A DNA stretch of 40,190 nucleotides. Origin: an uncultured Pelagibacteraceae bacterium. GTDB taxonomy: Bacteria > Pseudomonadota > Alphaproteobacteria > Pelagibacterales > Pelagibacteraceae. Shown here piece by piece: positions 8,347 through 16,031 of the stretch; the stretch's first letter is position 1, and each line of letters opens with the position of its first letter. The notes under the pieces were generated by a model, which saw nothing but the letters and a program-made list of their open reading frames with translations, had not been told where the DNA came from and searched no databases. Position numbers and translations under genes: made by a program. The DNA lies in assembly GCA_902541285.1 (NCBI GenBank), contig CACBQD010000006.1, positions 32,001 to 72,190 of the forward strand, written 5' to 3'.

Positions 8347-9384
8347 ATGAAAAAAACAGCATTAATTTTTGGTGTTACTGGTCAAGATGGAGCATATCTT
8401 TCAAAATTATTATTAAAAAAAAATTATATAGTTCATGGTGTTAAAAGAAGAAGTTCAAATTTAAATTCTTATAGAATTGATGATATCTATTCAGATCCTT
8501 TAATAAAAAAGACTAAATTCTTTTTACATTATGGAGATATTACAGACTCCATCTCAGTATTTAACATCATAAAAAAAGTTAAACCAACAGAAATATACAA
8601 TCTCGCAGCTCAATCTCATGTAGGTGTATCATTTGAAATACCAGAGTACACTACTAATACAGATGCCTTAGGTACATTAAGAATTTTAGAGGCAATAATT
8701 AAAATCAATAAAAAAATCAAATTTTACCAGGCCGGAAGTTCAGAAATGTTTGGAAAAGTAGTTGAAACTCCTCAAACTGAGAAAACTCCATTTTATCCAA
8801 GAAGCCCCTATGGAGTTGCAAAATTATATTCTCACTGGATAACAATAAATTATAGAGAAGCATATAAAATTTTTGCAACAAATGGAATATTATTTAACCA
8901 CGAAAGCCCTCTAAGAGGTGAAACATTTGTAACAAAAAAAGTGGTAAAAGCCCTTTGTAAGATAAAATATAAAAAACAAAAAAAACTTTTTGTTGGAAAT
9001 TTATATTCAAAAAGAGATTGGGGACATGCTAGCGATTATGTAGAAGCAATATGGAAAATAATGCAAAATAAAAAACCAGATGATTTTGTTATATGTACAG
9101 GCAAACAATATACCATAAAGCAATTTATTAATATGGTTGCGACAGAACTCAGAATAAAAGTTAAATGGAGAGGAAATGGAATTAAAGAAAAGGCCTACGA
9201 TAATAATAATAATTGTATAATTGAATGTAGTAAGAAATATTTTAGACCTGCAGAGGTTGATACTTTAAAAGGTGATTATTCAAAAGCAAAAAAAATCTTA
9301 AAATGGAAACCAAAGCATAACATCAAATCTCTAATTAAGGATATGATTAGTTATGAGTTGAATATTCTAAAAAATGATAAATAG
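8347..9384 (+). CDS. gmd: GDP-mannose 4,6-dehydratase
   Basis: This is a 345-residue extended short-chain dehydrogenase. It has the NADP-binding GVTGQDG motif (9-15), the characteristic KRRSS segment (34-38), NLAAQSHVGVSF (85-96), and a catalytic YGVAK with Y155 and K159. These together identify Gmd rather than other SDR enzymes. It converts GDP-D-mannose to GDP-4-keto-6-deoxymannose in the cytoplasm, the first committed step to GDP-L-fucose. Length is normal (family about 340-370). It overlaps fcl by 11 bases, so the two are translationally linked and form the last pair of the island before 5S rRNA. GDP-mannose must come from genes elsewhere. Confidence 0.95.
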   Translation: MKKTALIFGVTGQDGAYLSKLLLKKNYIVHGVKRRSSNLNSYRIDDIYSDPLIKKTKFFLHYGDITDSISVFNIIKKVKPTEIYNLAAQSHVGVSFEIPEYTTNTDALGTLRILEAIIKINKKIKFYQAGSSEMFGKVVETPQTEKTPFYPRSPYGVAKLYSHWITINYREAYKIFATNGILFNHESPLRGETFVTKKVVKALCKIKYKKQKKLFVGNLYSKRDWGHASDYVEAIWKIMQNKKPDDFVICTGKQYTIKQFINMVATELRIKVKWRGNGIKEKAYDNNNNCIIECSKKYFRPAEVDTLKGDYSKAKKILKWKPKHNIKSLIKDMISYELNILKNDK

Positions 9385-10312
9385 AAAATCAAAAATATTT
9401 GTAGCTGGTCATAATGGAATGGTTGGATCTTCTATAGTCAGGAAACTAAAACTACATAAATTTAAGCATATTTTTACAATTGGAAAGAAACATTTAGACT
9501 TAACTAATCAGTCAAAAGTAGACAAATATTTAAAAAAAATAAAACCTGATGCTGTGATTTTAGCTGCAGCAAGAGTAGGTGGCATTAACGCTAACAATAA
9601 GTATAGAGCTGAATTCATTTACGAAAATCTTGCAATTCAGAATAATGTTATTCATGGAAGTTTTAAAAATGGTGTAAAAAATTTAATTTTTTTAGGTTCA
9701 AGCTGCATATATCCAAAAAATTGTAAACAGCCAATTAAAGAAAAATATTTACTATCAAGTTATCTTGAAAAAACTAATGAACCTTATGCAATAGCTAAAA
9801 TAGCTGGTGTCAAATTATGTGAAAGTTATAATTTTCAGTATAATTTAAACTATAAATGCTTGATGCCATGTAATTCATATGGGCCAAACGATAATTATGA
9901 TCTTAAATCTTCTCATTTTTTACCTGCTTTAATTAGAAAAATAATTGAAGCATTAAAAAACAACAAAGATTATATAAAAATCTGGGGAAGCGGAAAACCT
10001 TTAAGAGAATTAATTTATTGTGATGATGTAGCTGACGCGTGTATATTTTTTCTAAAAAAAAAAACCGATGTTTGTTTAATAAATATTGGAACTGGTTTTG
10101 AAAAAAGTATCAATGAATATGCAAAATATATAATGAGACATTTGGGAGTTAAATTGAAAATATTTAATGAAAAAAAAAATCTAGATGGAACTTTCAGAAA
10201 GCTTTTGGACTCATCTTTAGCAAATAGTTATGGATGGAAAGCACAGACTAATTTTGATACAGGATTGTCAAATGCAATTAATGATTATTTACAAAAACAA
10301 TTAATAAAATAA
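9374..10312 (+). CDS. fcl: GDP-L-fucose synthase (GDP-4-keto-6-deoxymannose epimerase/reductase)
   Basis: This is a 312-residue SDR enzyme, normal length for Fcl/WcaG. It has GHNGMVG (12-18) for NADP binding, AAARVGGI (64-71), LGSSCIYP (107-114) with the catalytic serine region, Y138 and K142 in PYAIAK, and NSYGPNDNY followed by a conserved His in the SSHFLPALI segment. It carries out the 3,5-epimerisation and 4-reduction of the Gmd product to give GDP-L-fucose. It overlaps gmd. A 67-base gap without any strong terminator separates it from the 5S gene. Confidence 0.93.
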   Translation: MINRKSKIFVAGHNGMVGSSIVRKLKLHKFKHIFTIGKKHLDLTNQSKVDKYLKKIKPDAVILAAARVGGINANNKYRAEFIYENLAIQNNVIHGSFKNGVKNLIFLGSSCIYPKNCKQPIKEKYLLSSYLEKTNEPYAIAKIAGVKLCESYNFQYNLNYKCLMPCNSYGPNDNYDLKSSHFLPALIRKIIEALKNNKDYIKIWGSGKPLRELIYCDDVADACIFFLKKKTDVCLINIGTGFEKSINEYAKYIMRHLGVKLKIFNEKKNLDGTFRKLLDSSLANSYGWKAQTNFDTGLSNAINDYLQKQLIK

Positions 10313-10345
10313 TCTCATTTTCATGTTTTTTTATTCTTTTATTGT

Positions 10346-10374
10346 TTGACATTTTCATAAAGCAAATATATATC
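10346..10374 (+). promoter_or_regulatory. Promoter of the orphan 5S rRNA gene
   Basis: A perfect -35 TTGACA lies at 10346-10351, followed after 17 bases by TATATC at 10369-10374 (an overlapping TATATA at 10367-10372 would give 15). Transcription would begin about base 10381, which coincides with the predicted 5' end of 5S rRNA at 10380. That positional match makes this more credible than other promoter-like strings in the AT-rich background. It gives the detached 5S gene its own promoter, and perhaps the downstream genes too. Confidence 0.65.
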
Positions 10375-10379
10375 CTTCA

Positions 10380-10497
10380 AGCCTGGTGATTATTGCGAAA
10401 GGGTAATACCCGATCCCATTCCGAACTCGGAAGTCAAGCCTTTCTGCGCCGATGGTACTTTGTCTTAAGACATGGAAGAGTAGGACATTGCCAGGCT
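10380..10497 (+). rRNA. rrf: 5S ribosomal RNA (detached from 16S-23S)
   Basis: The length of 118 bases and the structure fit bacterial 5S. The ends pair as helix I (10380-10386 AGCCTGG with 10491-10497 CCAGGCT). The internal block CCGATCCCATTCCGAACTCG is the hallmark conserved loop B/helix III region. No tRNA or 23S precedes it within the 10.4 kb visible to the left; polysaccharide genes do instead. The next start codon is only eight bases after its 3' end, with no terminator, so processing must release it from a longer transcript or transcription must attenuate there. Ends are predicted from helix I and may be off by one or two bases. Confidence 0.95.
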
Positions 10498-10505
10498 CAT
10501 TCCAA

Positions 10506-11402
10506 ATGAAAAATACAATTGTTGTAACTGGTGGAGCTGGTTTTGTTGGTTCAAATCTTATCGACTATTTCTTAAAAAAAACTGACTTAAAAATAATAAG
10601 TTTAGATAATTATTCGAGTGGCAATATTAGTAATCATATAAAAAATAAAAGAGTAAGATATATTCACGGAAATACAAAGAATATAAGTAAATTACTAAAC
10701 AAAATAAAAAAGAAAATTAAAGCAATTTTTCATTTTGGAGAATTCTCTAGAATTTATCAAAGTTTTATAAAGTTTGATGATTGTTATGATTCAAATTCAA
10801 TAGGAACAAAAGAAGTATTTAAATTTTGTTTGGTTAATAAAATTAAATTAATTTATTCAGCTACCTCAGCAACGCTTGGGAAAAAGGGAGATGATAAAAA
10901 TCTTTCACCTTACGCATTTACTAAATCTAATAATTTAGAATTATTAGAAAATTTAAAAAAATGGTTTAATTTTAATTTTGAAATAATATATTTTTATAAC
11001 GTATATGGAAATAATCAAATTAGTAGAGGCGACATGGCAACAGTTATTGGAATTTTCCAAGATCAATATATTAAACAAGAACCATTAAGTATAGTAAAGC
11101 CTGGTACACAAACTAGACGATTTACCCACATATCAGATACAATTAAGATTTGTTATAAGGCATGGAGAGCTAATAAATCTGCATACTATAGTATCAGCCA
11201 CAAAAAGGAGTATTCCATATTAGAAGTTGCAAAGATGTTTGATCATAAAATTAAATATTTATCCCCAAGACCTGGTGAGAGATATGCTTCAGCACTGACA
11301 AATTTGTCATTTAATAATAAGGTTATTAAACATTATGGAAAAATAAATTTGAAAGATTATATAACTTCGTTTATTAGAAGTGTGAAAAAAAATAAAATAT
11401 GA
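10506..11402 (+). CDS. NAD-dependent nucleotide-sugar epimerase/dehydratase (SDR family)
   Basis: This is a 298-residue protein. I chose the ATG at 10506 because the Rossmann strand starts right there ([10 protein letters not shown] at 8-17); an upstream ATG at 10452 lies inside 5S rRNA. A YAFTK catalytic Tyr-Lys pair follows an SATSATLG serine segment, as in UDP-glucose 4-epimerase-like enzymes. A substrate-binding RRFTHISD region is seen in the second half. It interconverts or modifies a nucleotide sugar, but which one cannot be told. It is the first gene right of the 5S gene and overlaps rpmJ by four bases, so it is part of the flanking conserved side or an island spill-over. Confidence 0.82.
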   Translation: MKNTIVVTGGAGFVGSNLIDYFLKKTDLKIISLDNYSSGNISNHIKNKRVRYIHGNTKNISKLLNKIKKKIKAIFHFGEFSRIYQSFIKFDDCYDSNSIGTKEVFKFCLVNKIKLIYSATSATLGKKGDDKNLSPYAFTKSNNLELLENLKKWFNFNFEIIYFYNVYGNNQISRGDMATVIGIFQDQYIKQEPLSIVKPGTQTRRFTHISDTIKICYKAWRANKSAYYSISHKKEYSILEVAKMFDHKIKYLSPRPGERYASALTNLSFNNKVIKHYGKINLKDYITSFIRSVKKNKI

Positions 11403-11524
11403 AAATAGCAAGTTCTTTAAAATCGCTAAAAAAAAGAGACCTAAACTCCAAGTTGGTTAGGAGAAGAGGTAGAGTCTATATAATAAATAAAAAGAATCCA
11501 AAATTCAAAGCTCGTCAAAAATAA
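11399..11524 (+). CDS. rpmJ: Ribosomal protein L36 (bL36), cysteine-free form
   Basis: This is a 41-residue basic protein. SLKSLKKRD near the N-terminus, VRRRGRVY in the middle and [12 protein letters not shown] at the end match the alphaproteobacterial/YkgO-type bL36, which ends in KNPRFKARQG. The zinc-ribbon cysteines of the classical form are absent; there is no Cys at all. It binds 23S rRNA in the large subunit. The ATG overlaps the epimerase stop (ATGA), so it is translationally coupled. The stop codon is directly followed by the ATG of the next small gene. Confidence 0.93.
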   Translation: MKIASSLKSLKKRDLNSKLVRRRGRVYIINKKNPKFKARQK

Positions 11525-11635
11525 ATGGATAATGAAAATCATAAAAATACCTGGAATAATTTTACAAAATTTGTTTTGTGGGGCTCGGTTGCTGTAGTAG
11601 TAATTTTAATATTAATGGCATTTTTCCTTTTATAA
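11525..11635 (+). CDS. Small single-pass membrane protein, probable aa3-type cytochrome c oxidase subunit IV
   Basis: This is a 36-residue peptide: a polar, Asn-rich N-terminus with a Trp (residues 1-13) and one hydrophobic helix (about 16-36). Its start is contiguous with the rpmJ stop, and pntAA begins one base after its own stop. In alphaproteobacteria a tiny protein of this type, annotated as bacterial aa3-type cytochrome c oxidase subunit IV, often precedes pntA. The size, topology and position here agree. No oxidase core genes are in the window. An alternative is an uncharacterised transhydrogenase-linked micropeptide. Confidence 0.6.
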   Translation: MDNENHKNTWNNFTKFVLWGSVAVVVILILMAFFLL

Positions 11636-11636
11636 G

Positions 11637-12725
11637 ATGTTTGTTGGATCTATCAGCGAAGACTTAAAGTATGAAAAAAGAGTAGCGATTACTCCAGATA
11701 TAATAAAAAAATATAAGTCTTTAGGACTTGAGATAAACATAACAAAAAATTATGCTACACATTTAGGGATTTCTGACCATGAATACGAAACGGTAGGTGC
11801 AAACATATATTCTAATACTGATGAGGTAATTTCTAAATCTAAAGTACTTATTCAGATGAAACTCCCTAATGAAAATAATTTAGATAAACTTAGAAAAGAC
11901 CAAATATTAATTGGCGTTTTAGACCCTTACTCTAATAAAAATAAGCTGGCAGAAATTATATCAAAAGATATAAAATGTTTTTCACTTGAACTTTTACCAA
12001 GAATTACAAGAGCACAATCAATGGATATATTGTCATCTCAAGCAAACCTAGCAGGTTATAAAGCAGTTGTAGACTCTTTTGCTTACTTTAAAAAAGCAAT
12101 ACCGATGATGATGACTGCCGCTGGAACAATTTCGGCTGCAAAAGTATTGATTGTAGGTGCAGGTGTTGCAGGATTGCAGGCGATAGCTACAGCAAAGAGA
12201 ATGGGAGCAATTGTTTTTGCAACTGACGTAAGATTAGCCTCTAAAGAGCAAGTTGAAAGTTTGGGAGGAAAATTCTTAGTTGTCGAAAGTAGCGAAAGTT
12301 TGGAGACGGAGGGTGGTTATGCTAAAGAGGTATCAGCAGACTTTAAAAAAAAACAAGAGGAATTGCTAAAGGAAACTCTAAAAAAAATAGATATTGTTAT
12401 TTGTACGGCTTTAATTCCAGGGAAAAAGGCTCCAATAATAATCAAAAAAGATATGATTGATGTGATGCAAAGTAGTTCAGTAATTTATGACTTAGCTGCT
12501 TCACAAGGAGGTAATTCTGAATTAACAAAGGTAAACGAATTAGTAGATTATAATGGTGTAAAAATTATGGGAGATGCAAATATATTGAACAAATTACCAG
12601 TTTCAGCATCTAATCTTTATGCTAAAAATATTTTTAATTTCCTATGTAATTTGTTTGACAAAGAGAAAAAAAATTTTTTTTTAAACTTAGAAGATGAAAT
12701 AATAAATAAAACAATGGTTAAATAA
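11637..12725 (+). CDS. pntAA: NAD(P) transhydrogenase, alpha subunit part 1 (NAD(H)-binding domain I)
   Basis: This is a 362-residue soluble domain I of proton-translocating transhydrogenase. It resembles alanine dehydrogenase: the N-terminal EKRVAITPD block, AQSMDILSSQANLAGYKAV around 131-149, the NAD-binding VGAGVAGLQA loop near 174-183, the mobile-loop region GGYAKEVS, and ICTALIPG. It binds NAD(H) and passes hydride to the NADP domain. As in many alphaproteobacteria, the alpha subunit is split into two genes; the membrane part follows with a one-base overlap. The complex uses the proton gradient to make NADPH from NADH. Confidence 0.95.
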   Translation: MFVGSISEDLKYEKRVAITPDIIKKYKSLGLEINITKNYATHLGISDHEYETVGANIYSNTDEVISKSKVLIQMKLPNENNLDKLRKDQILIGVLDPYSNKNKLAEIISKDIKCFSLELLPRITRAQSMDILSSQANLAGYKAVVDSFAYFKKAIPMMMTAAGTISAAKVLIVGAGVAGLQAIATAKRMGAIVFATDVRLASKEQVESLGGKFLVVESSESLETEGGYAKEVSADFKKKQEELLKETLKKIDIVICTALIPGKKAPIIIKKDMIDVMQSSSVIYDLAASQGGNSELTKVNELVDYNGVKIMGDANILNKLPVSASNLYAKNIFNFLCNLFDKEKKNFFLNLEDEIINKTMVK

Positions 12726-13027
12726 TGGAAATCGATCCTTTTATATTTAGATTAAGTATTTTTATTCTTTCAATTTTTGTTGGTTATTATGTTGTTTGGA
12801 GTGTGACGCCATCATTGCATACTCCACTGATGTCAGTTACTAACGCAATATCATCAGTAATAATTGTAGGAGCCATAATAGCTGCATTAGCAGGATCTTC
12901 ACAAAATATATTTGAAACCTCAAATATATTTGGATTTCTTGCAATATTATTGGCAGCTGTAAATATTTTTGGAGGTTTTCTTGTTACTCAAAGAATGTTG
13001 CAAATGTATAAAAAGAAAAAAAAATAA
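12725..13027 (+). CDS. pntAB: NAD(P) transhydrogenase, alpha subunit part 2 (membrane)
   Basis: This is a 100-residue protein with three to four hydrophobic helices and a short basic C-terminal tail. The signature WSVTPSLHTPLMSVTNAISS region lies about 25-44, conserved in PntA membrane domains. It forms the proton channel with PntB in the inner membrane. It starts on the last base of pntAA and is followed directly by pntB. Confidence 0.95.
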   Translation: MEIDPFIFRLSIFILSIFVGYYVVWSVTPSLHTPLMSVTNAISSVIIVGAIIAALAGSSQNIFETSNIFGFLAILLAAVNIFGGFLVTQRMLQMYKKKKK

Positions 13028-14422
13028 ATGTCAGCAAATTTATCAGCATTTTTCTATCTAATATCAGGAATATTATTTATTCTAGCCCTTAGAGGACTAT
13101 CTTCACCGGAAACTTCAAGACAGGGTAACTATTTTGGTATAGCTGGAATGGCAATTTCAATAATAGTCACATTTTTGTCTGTAGGTATCTTTGGTAGTGG
13201 TTTTATATATGTATTATTATTTTTAGTGATTGGAGGTTCTATAGGAGCATTTATTGCATTTAAAATTCCAATGACAGCTATGCCTGAATTAGTTGCTGGC
13301 TTTCATAGTCTCGTTGGTCTTGCAGCTGTATTCGTTGCTATTTCTGCTTTCTTAAAACCAGAGGCGTTTGATCTTGGAATTGTAGGAGACATAAAACTTG
13401 CAAGTTTAATTGAAATGTCTCTCGGAGCAGCAATTGGCGCTATTACTTTTTCAGGTTCAATAATCGCATTTTTAAAACTTAGAGGAATAATGTCTGGTGC
13501 ACCTATTACCTTTAAAGGTCAACATATTATTAATTTATTTTTGGGATTAGCTATTATATTTTTAATTTATTACCTGTGTTTATCACAGTCCTCAAATATA
13601 TTTTGGTCAATAGTTTTAATATCTTTCATCGTTGGCGTATTGCTAATAATACCAATTGGTGGAGCAGATATGCCTGTGGTAATTTCTATGTTAAATTCAT
13701 ATTCTGGTTGGGCAGCTGCAGGAATAGGTTTTACTTTAGAAAACACAGCTTTAATAATCACAGGTGCTTTAGTAGGATCATCTGGAGCTATACTTTCTTA
13801 TATTATGTGTAAAGGTATGAATAGATCATTCTTTAACGTAATACTTGGGGGATGGGGAGCGGCCGATCAAGCTTTGGGTAAAAATAACAAAGAACAAAAA
13901 CCTGTAAAAAGTGGAAATGCAGATGATGCTGCCTTTTTGATGAAAAATGCATCTTCAGTTATAATTGTACCTGGTTACGGAATGGCAGTTGCACAAGCTC
14001 AACATGCATTAAGAGAAATGGTAGATGCGCTAAAAAAAAATGGTGTAAAAGTTTCTTACGCAATACATCCAGTTGCTGGAAGAATGCCTGGTCATATGAA
14101 TGTACTATTAGCAGAAGCAAATGTACCTTATGATGAAGTATTTGAATTAGAGGAAATAAATAATGATTTTGCAAACTGTGACGTTGCATATGTAATTGGT
14201 GCAAATGATGTAACAAATCCCGTTGCTAAGTCTGATCCCCAAAGTCCTATTTATGGAATGCCAGTATTAGACGTAGAAAAAAGTAAATCAGTTTTATTTG
14301 TTAAGAGAAGTTTATCGCCTGGATATGCTGGAATAGATAATGATCTTTTTTATAGAGATAATACATTAATGCTGTTTGCAGATGCCAAAAAAATGACTGA
14401 AGAAATAGTTAAGAGCTTATAA
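13028..14422 (+). CDS. pntB: NAD(P) transhydrogenase, beta subunit
   Basis: This is a 464-residue protein, the normal PntB length. About eight to nine transmembrane helices occupy residues 1-265, including PMTAMPELVAGFHSLVG with the channel-region histidine. The C-terminal NADP(H)-binding domain III has VIIVPGYGMAVAQAQ, then HPVAGRMPGHMNVLLAEA, and IGANDVTNPVA. It completes the transhydrogenase with pntAA and pntAB. It directly abuts both neighbours: pntAB ends one base before it and the transaldolase TTG follows its stop. Confidence 0.97.
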   Translation: MSANLSAFFYLISGILFILALRGLSSPETSRQGNYFGIAGMAISIIVTFLSVGIFGSGFIYVLLFLVIGGSIGAFIAFKIPMTAMPELVAGFHSLVGLAAVFVAISAFLKPEAFDLGIVGDIKLASLIEMSLGAAIGAITFSGSIIAFLKLRGIMSGAPITFKGQHIINLFLGLAIIFLIYYLCLSQSSNIFWSIVLISFIVGVLLIIPIGGADMPVVISMLNSYSGWAAAGIGFTLENTALIITGALVGSSGAILSYIMCKGMNRSFFNVILGGWGAADQALGKNNKEQKPVKSGNADDAAFLMKNASSVIIVPGYGMAVAQAQHALREMVDALKKNGVKVSYAIHPVAGRMPGHMNVLLAEANVPYDEVFELEEINNDFANCDVAYVIGANDVTNPVAKSDPQSPIYGMPVLDVEKSKSVLFVKRSLSPGYAGIDNDLFYRDNTLMLFADAKKMTEEIVKSL

Positions 14423-15115
14423 TTGACTAAAATTTTTTGTGATATTGCCGATTTTAATCTTATTAGAAAATTTAATAAAAAAAAAATCGTTAAAGGCTTT
14501 ACAACCAACCCAAGTTTAATGAGAAAAGCTGGTGCTAAAAGTTATTCAAAATATTCAAAAGAAATTCTAAATATTACAAAAAAACCAATTTCTTTTGAAG
14601 TTTTTGCTGATGATCCTAGCAATATGATTTTACAAGGGAAAAAAATTAACAACTGGGGTAAAAATATATTTGTAAAAGTTCCGGTAACTAATTCTAAAGG
14701 AAAATTTATGGGTGAAGTTATTTCTTCTTTAAATAAAAACAAAGTTAAATTAAATGTTACAGCCGTCTATAATTCAAGACAAACAGAAAAAATTTTAAAA
14801 AAAATTGACAAAAGAACAAAGGTTATCATTTCTATATTTGCAGGAAGAATGGCAGATACTGGCAAAGATCCAATTCCGCAATTTAAAAAAAGTATCAAAT
14901 TGTCAAAGAATTATAAAAATGTCGAAATATTATGGGCAAGCACTAGAGAACCGTATAACTACTTACAAGCAAAAAAATTAGGTTGTCATATAATCACCGC
15001 ACCTCCCTCAATTATTGAAAAAATTGAAAAATTTGGAAAAAGTTTCAAAAATCTTACTGTTGAAACTGTTAAAGGATTTTTAAAAGACTCTAAAAAATCA
15101 AATTATATATTATAA
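14423..15115 (+). CDS. tal: Transaldolase/fructose-6-phosphate aldolase, small type
   Basis: This is a 230-residue TIM-barrel protein of the short (FSA/TalC) class, with a TTG start right after the pntB stop. The catalytic Schiff-base lysine is K85 in FVKVPVT; D8 in the first strand and TTNPS at 27-31 are also conserved. VIISIFAGRMADTG and a late ILWASTREPYN segment fit the subfamily. It transfers dihydroxyacetone units between sugar phosphates in the non-oxidative pentose phosphate pathway. Transketolase lies 6 kb away in the window. Whether it is a transaldolase or an F6P aldolase cannot be settled from these motifs. It converges on the initiator tRNA with one base between them. Confidence 0.88.
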   Translation: MTKIFCDIADFNLIRKFNKKKIVKGFTTNPSLMRKAGAKSYSKYSKEILNITKKPISFEVFADDPSNMILQGKKINNWGKNIFVKVPVTNSKGKFMGEVISSLNKNKVKLNVTAVYNSRQTEKILKKIDKRTKVIISIFAGRMADTGKDPIPQFKKSIKLSKNYKNVEILWASTREPYNYLQAKKLGCHIITAPPSIIEKIEKFGKSFKNLTVETVKGFLKDSKKSNYIL

Positions 15116-15116
15116 T

Positions 15117-15193
15117 TGGTTGCGGGGGACGGATTTGAACCGCCGACCTCAAGGTTATGAGCCTTGCGAGCTACCAGGCTGCTCCACCCCGCG
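15117..15193 (-). tRNA. Initiator tRNA-fMet (CAU anticodon)
   Basis: This 77-base cloverleaf has an encoded CCA end (TGG at 15117-15119 on the plus strand). The CAU anticodon is read at 15159-15157. Initiator features are present: a C1:A72 mismatch at the top of the acceptor stem and a D arm (GGAGCAGCCTGGTAGCTC) identical to the bacterial initiator type as I recall it. The anticodon stem is CAAGG/CCTTG, so the 29:41 pair is A:U, not the usual G:C. It follows rpsU on the minus strand by four bases and may be transcribed with it. Confidence 0.96.
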
Positions 15194-15197
15194 ATAA

Positions 15198-15404
15198 TTA
15201 AATCCTATTTTTGAGCTTGTTAAGTTTTTTTACTCGCTTAATGTTTTCTTGAAGAATTCTTTTTTTTTTCTCAGATGGTTTTTCGTAATTATTTTTTAGT
15301 TTAATTATTTTAAAAAATCCATCTCTCTGGAGTTTTCTTTTTAAAACTCTCAGTGCTTGTTCAACATTATTATCTTTAACTTCTATTTTAATAACAACCT
15401 CCAA
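15198..15404 (-). CDS. rpsU: Ribosomal protein S21 (bS21)
   Basis: This is a 68-residue basic protein of the small subunit. The DNNVEQALRVLKRKLQRDG block at about 11-29 and the YEKPSEKKKR segment at about 40-49 are standard bS21 signatures. The first eight residues (MEVVIKIE) include an extra strand-like stretch compared with the shortest homologues, so a slightly later start is possible but no better start codon is seen. It binds 16S rRNA near the platform and aids initiation. It is near the end of the leftward run, 51 bases after trcR and just before the initiator tRNA. Confidence 0.95.
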   Translation of the reverse strand: MEVVIKIEVKDNNVEQALRVLKRKLQRDGFFKIIKLKNNYEKPSEKKKRILQENIKRVKKLNKLKNRI

Positions 15405-15455
15405 AAAGTTGGCATAATTAGCATTTTAAATATTATTTGTCTATATTTTTCAAAT

Positions 15456-16031
15456 TTAGTTTTTGTTAAGATTGCTTGATTTTTCTTTATCTTTTTTTTC
15501 TCTAATAATTCGTCTTTCGGCTTTTTCAATTGCTTTTAGTAAATCTTTTTGGGTAATCAACCCCATAGCTACCGGATCTTTTGCATTTAAACTATTATAA
15601 TTCCAATAACTTTTATTCCTAATAGAGCTGACTGAGTTTTTTGTTACACCAACTAACTTTGCTATTTGAGAGTCTTTTAAAGTAGTATGATTTTTTAATA
15701 ACCATAGAGCAGAATCAGGCTTATCTTGACGTTTCGATAATGGTATATATTTTTTCACTTTATTATCTGTATTTTTTACTTCAACCTCTTCATCAATAAT
15801 ATTTAATGATCTATTTTCATCATTAGATGAAAGTTTGATTTCTTCTTCTGTCAATTGTCCTGATATAATAGGATTATAACCCACAATACCTTTTGCAACT
15901 TCGCCATCCGCGATACCTTGAACCTCTACTTCGTGCATTTTGCAAAAATCTGCAATTTGTTTAAATGTTAATGACGTGTTTTCAACAAGCCATACTGCTG
16001 TTGCCATAGGCATAAGTGGAGCTTTCGACAT
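15456..16031 (-). CDS. trcR: Cell-cycle transcriptional regulator TrcR (DUF1013 family)
   Basis: This is a 191-residue protein. The N-terminus PMATAVWLVENTSLTF with a following QIADFC helix, and the internal GIADGEVAKGIVGYNPI, are typical of the alphaproteobacterial DUF1013/TrcR family. A second helix-turn-helix-like repeat is in the DSALWLLKNHTTLKDSQIAKLVGVTKNSV part. Members are described as DNA-associated regulators in Caulobacter. The C-terminus is charged and rich in Lys and Glu. It overlaps rpmE by one base. Confidence 0.88.
   Translation of the reverse strand: MSKAPLMPMATAVWLVENTSLTFKQIADFCKMHEVEVQGIADGEVAKGIVGYNPIISGQLTEEEIKLSSNDENRSLNIIDEEVEVKNTDNKVKKYIPLSKRQDKPDSALWLLKNHTTLKDSQIAKLVGVTKNSVSSIRNKSYWNYNSLNAKDPVAMGLITQKDLLKAIEKAERRIIREKKDKEKSSNLNKN

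Larger units (their letters stand above)
1..10379. other. Surface-polysaccharide hypervariable island ending at the orphan 5S rRNA gene (HVR2-like)
   Basis: This is a contiguous block of sugar-transfer, lipid-carrier, membrane and nucleotide-sugar genes with mixed strands and very low G+C, ending abruptly at the 5S rRNA gene. Housekeeping genes with higher G+C follow on the other side. In SAR11 genomes a hypervariable region called HVR2 sits between 23S and 5S rRNA, and the arrangement here fits it. The left end of the island and the 16S/23S genes are outside the window, so that half of the assignment is inference. The content suggests assembly of an undecaprenyl-linked glycan containing fucose and probably a carbamoylated sugar. 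Confidence 0.75.

Noticed and set aside
10452..10505. An ATG upstream of the epimerase, at 10452
   Set aside because: It lies inside the 5S rRNA gene; the conserved Rossmann start begins at the ATG at 10506.
13570..14216. Open frames overlapping pntB on both strands
   Set aside because: They are shadows of pntB, whose domains and motifs are complete; the frames have no recognisable sequence of their own.
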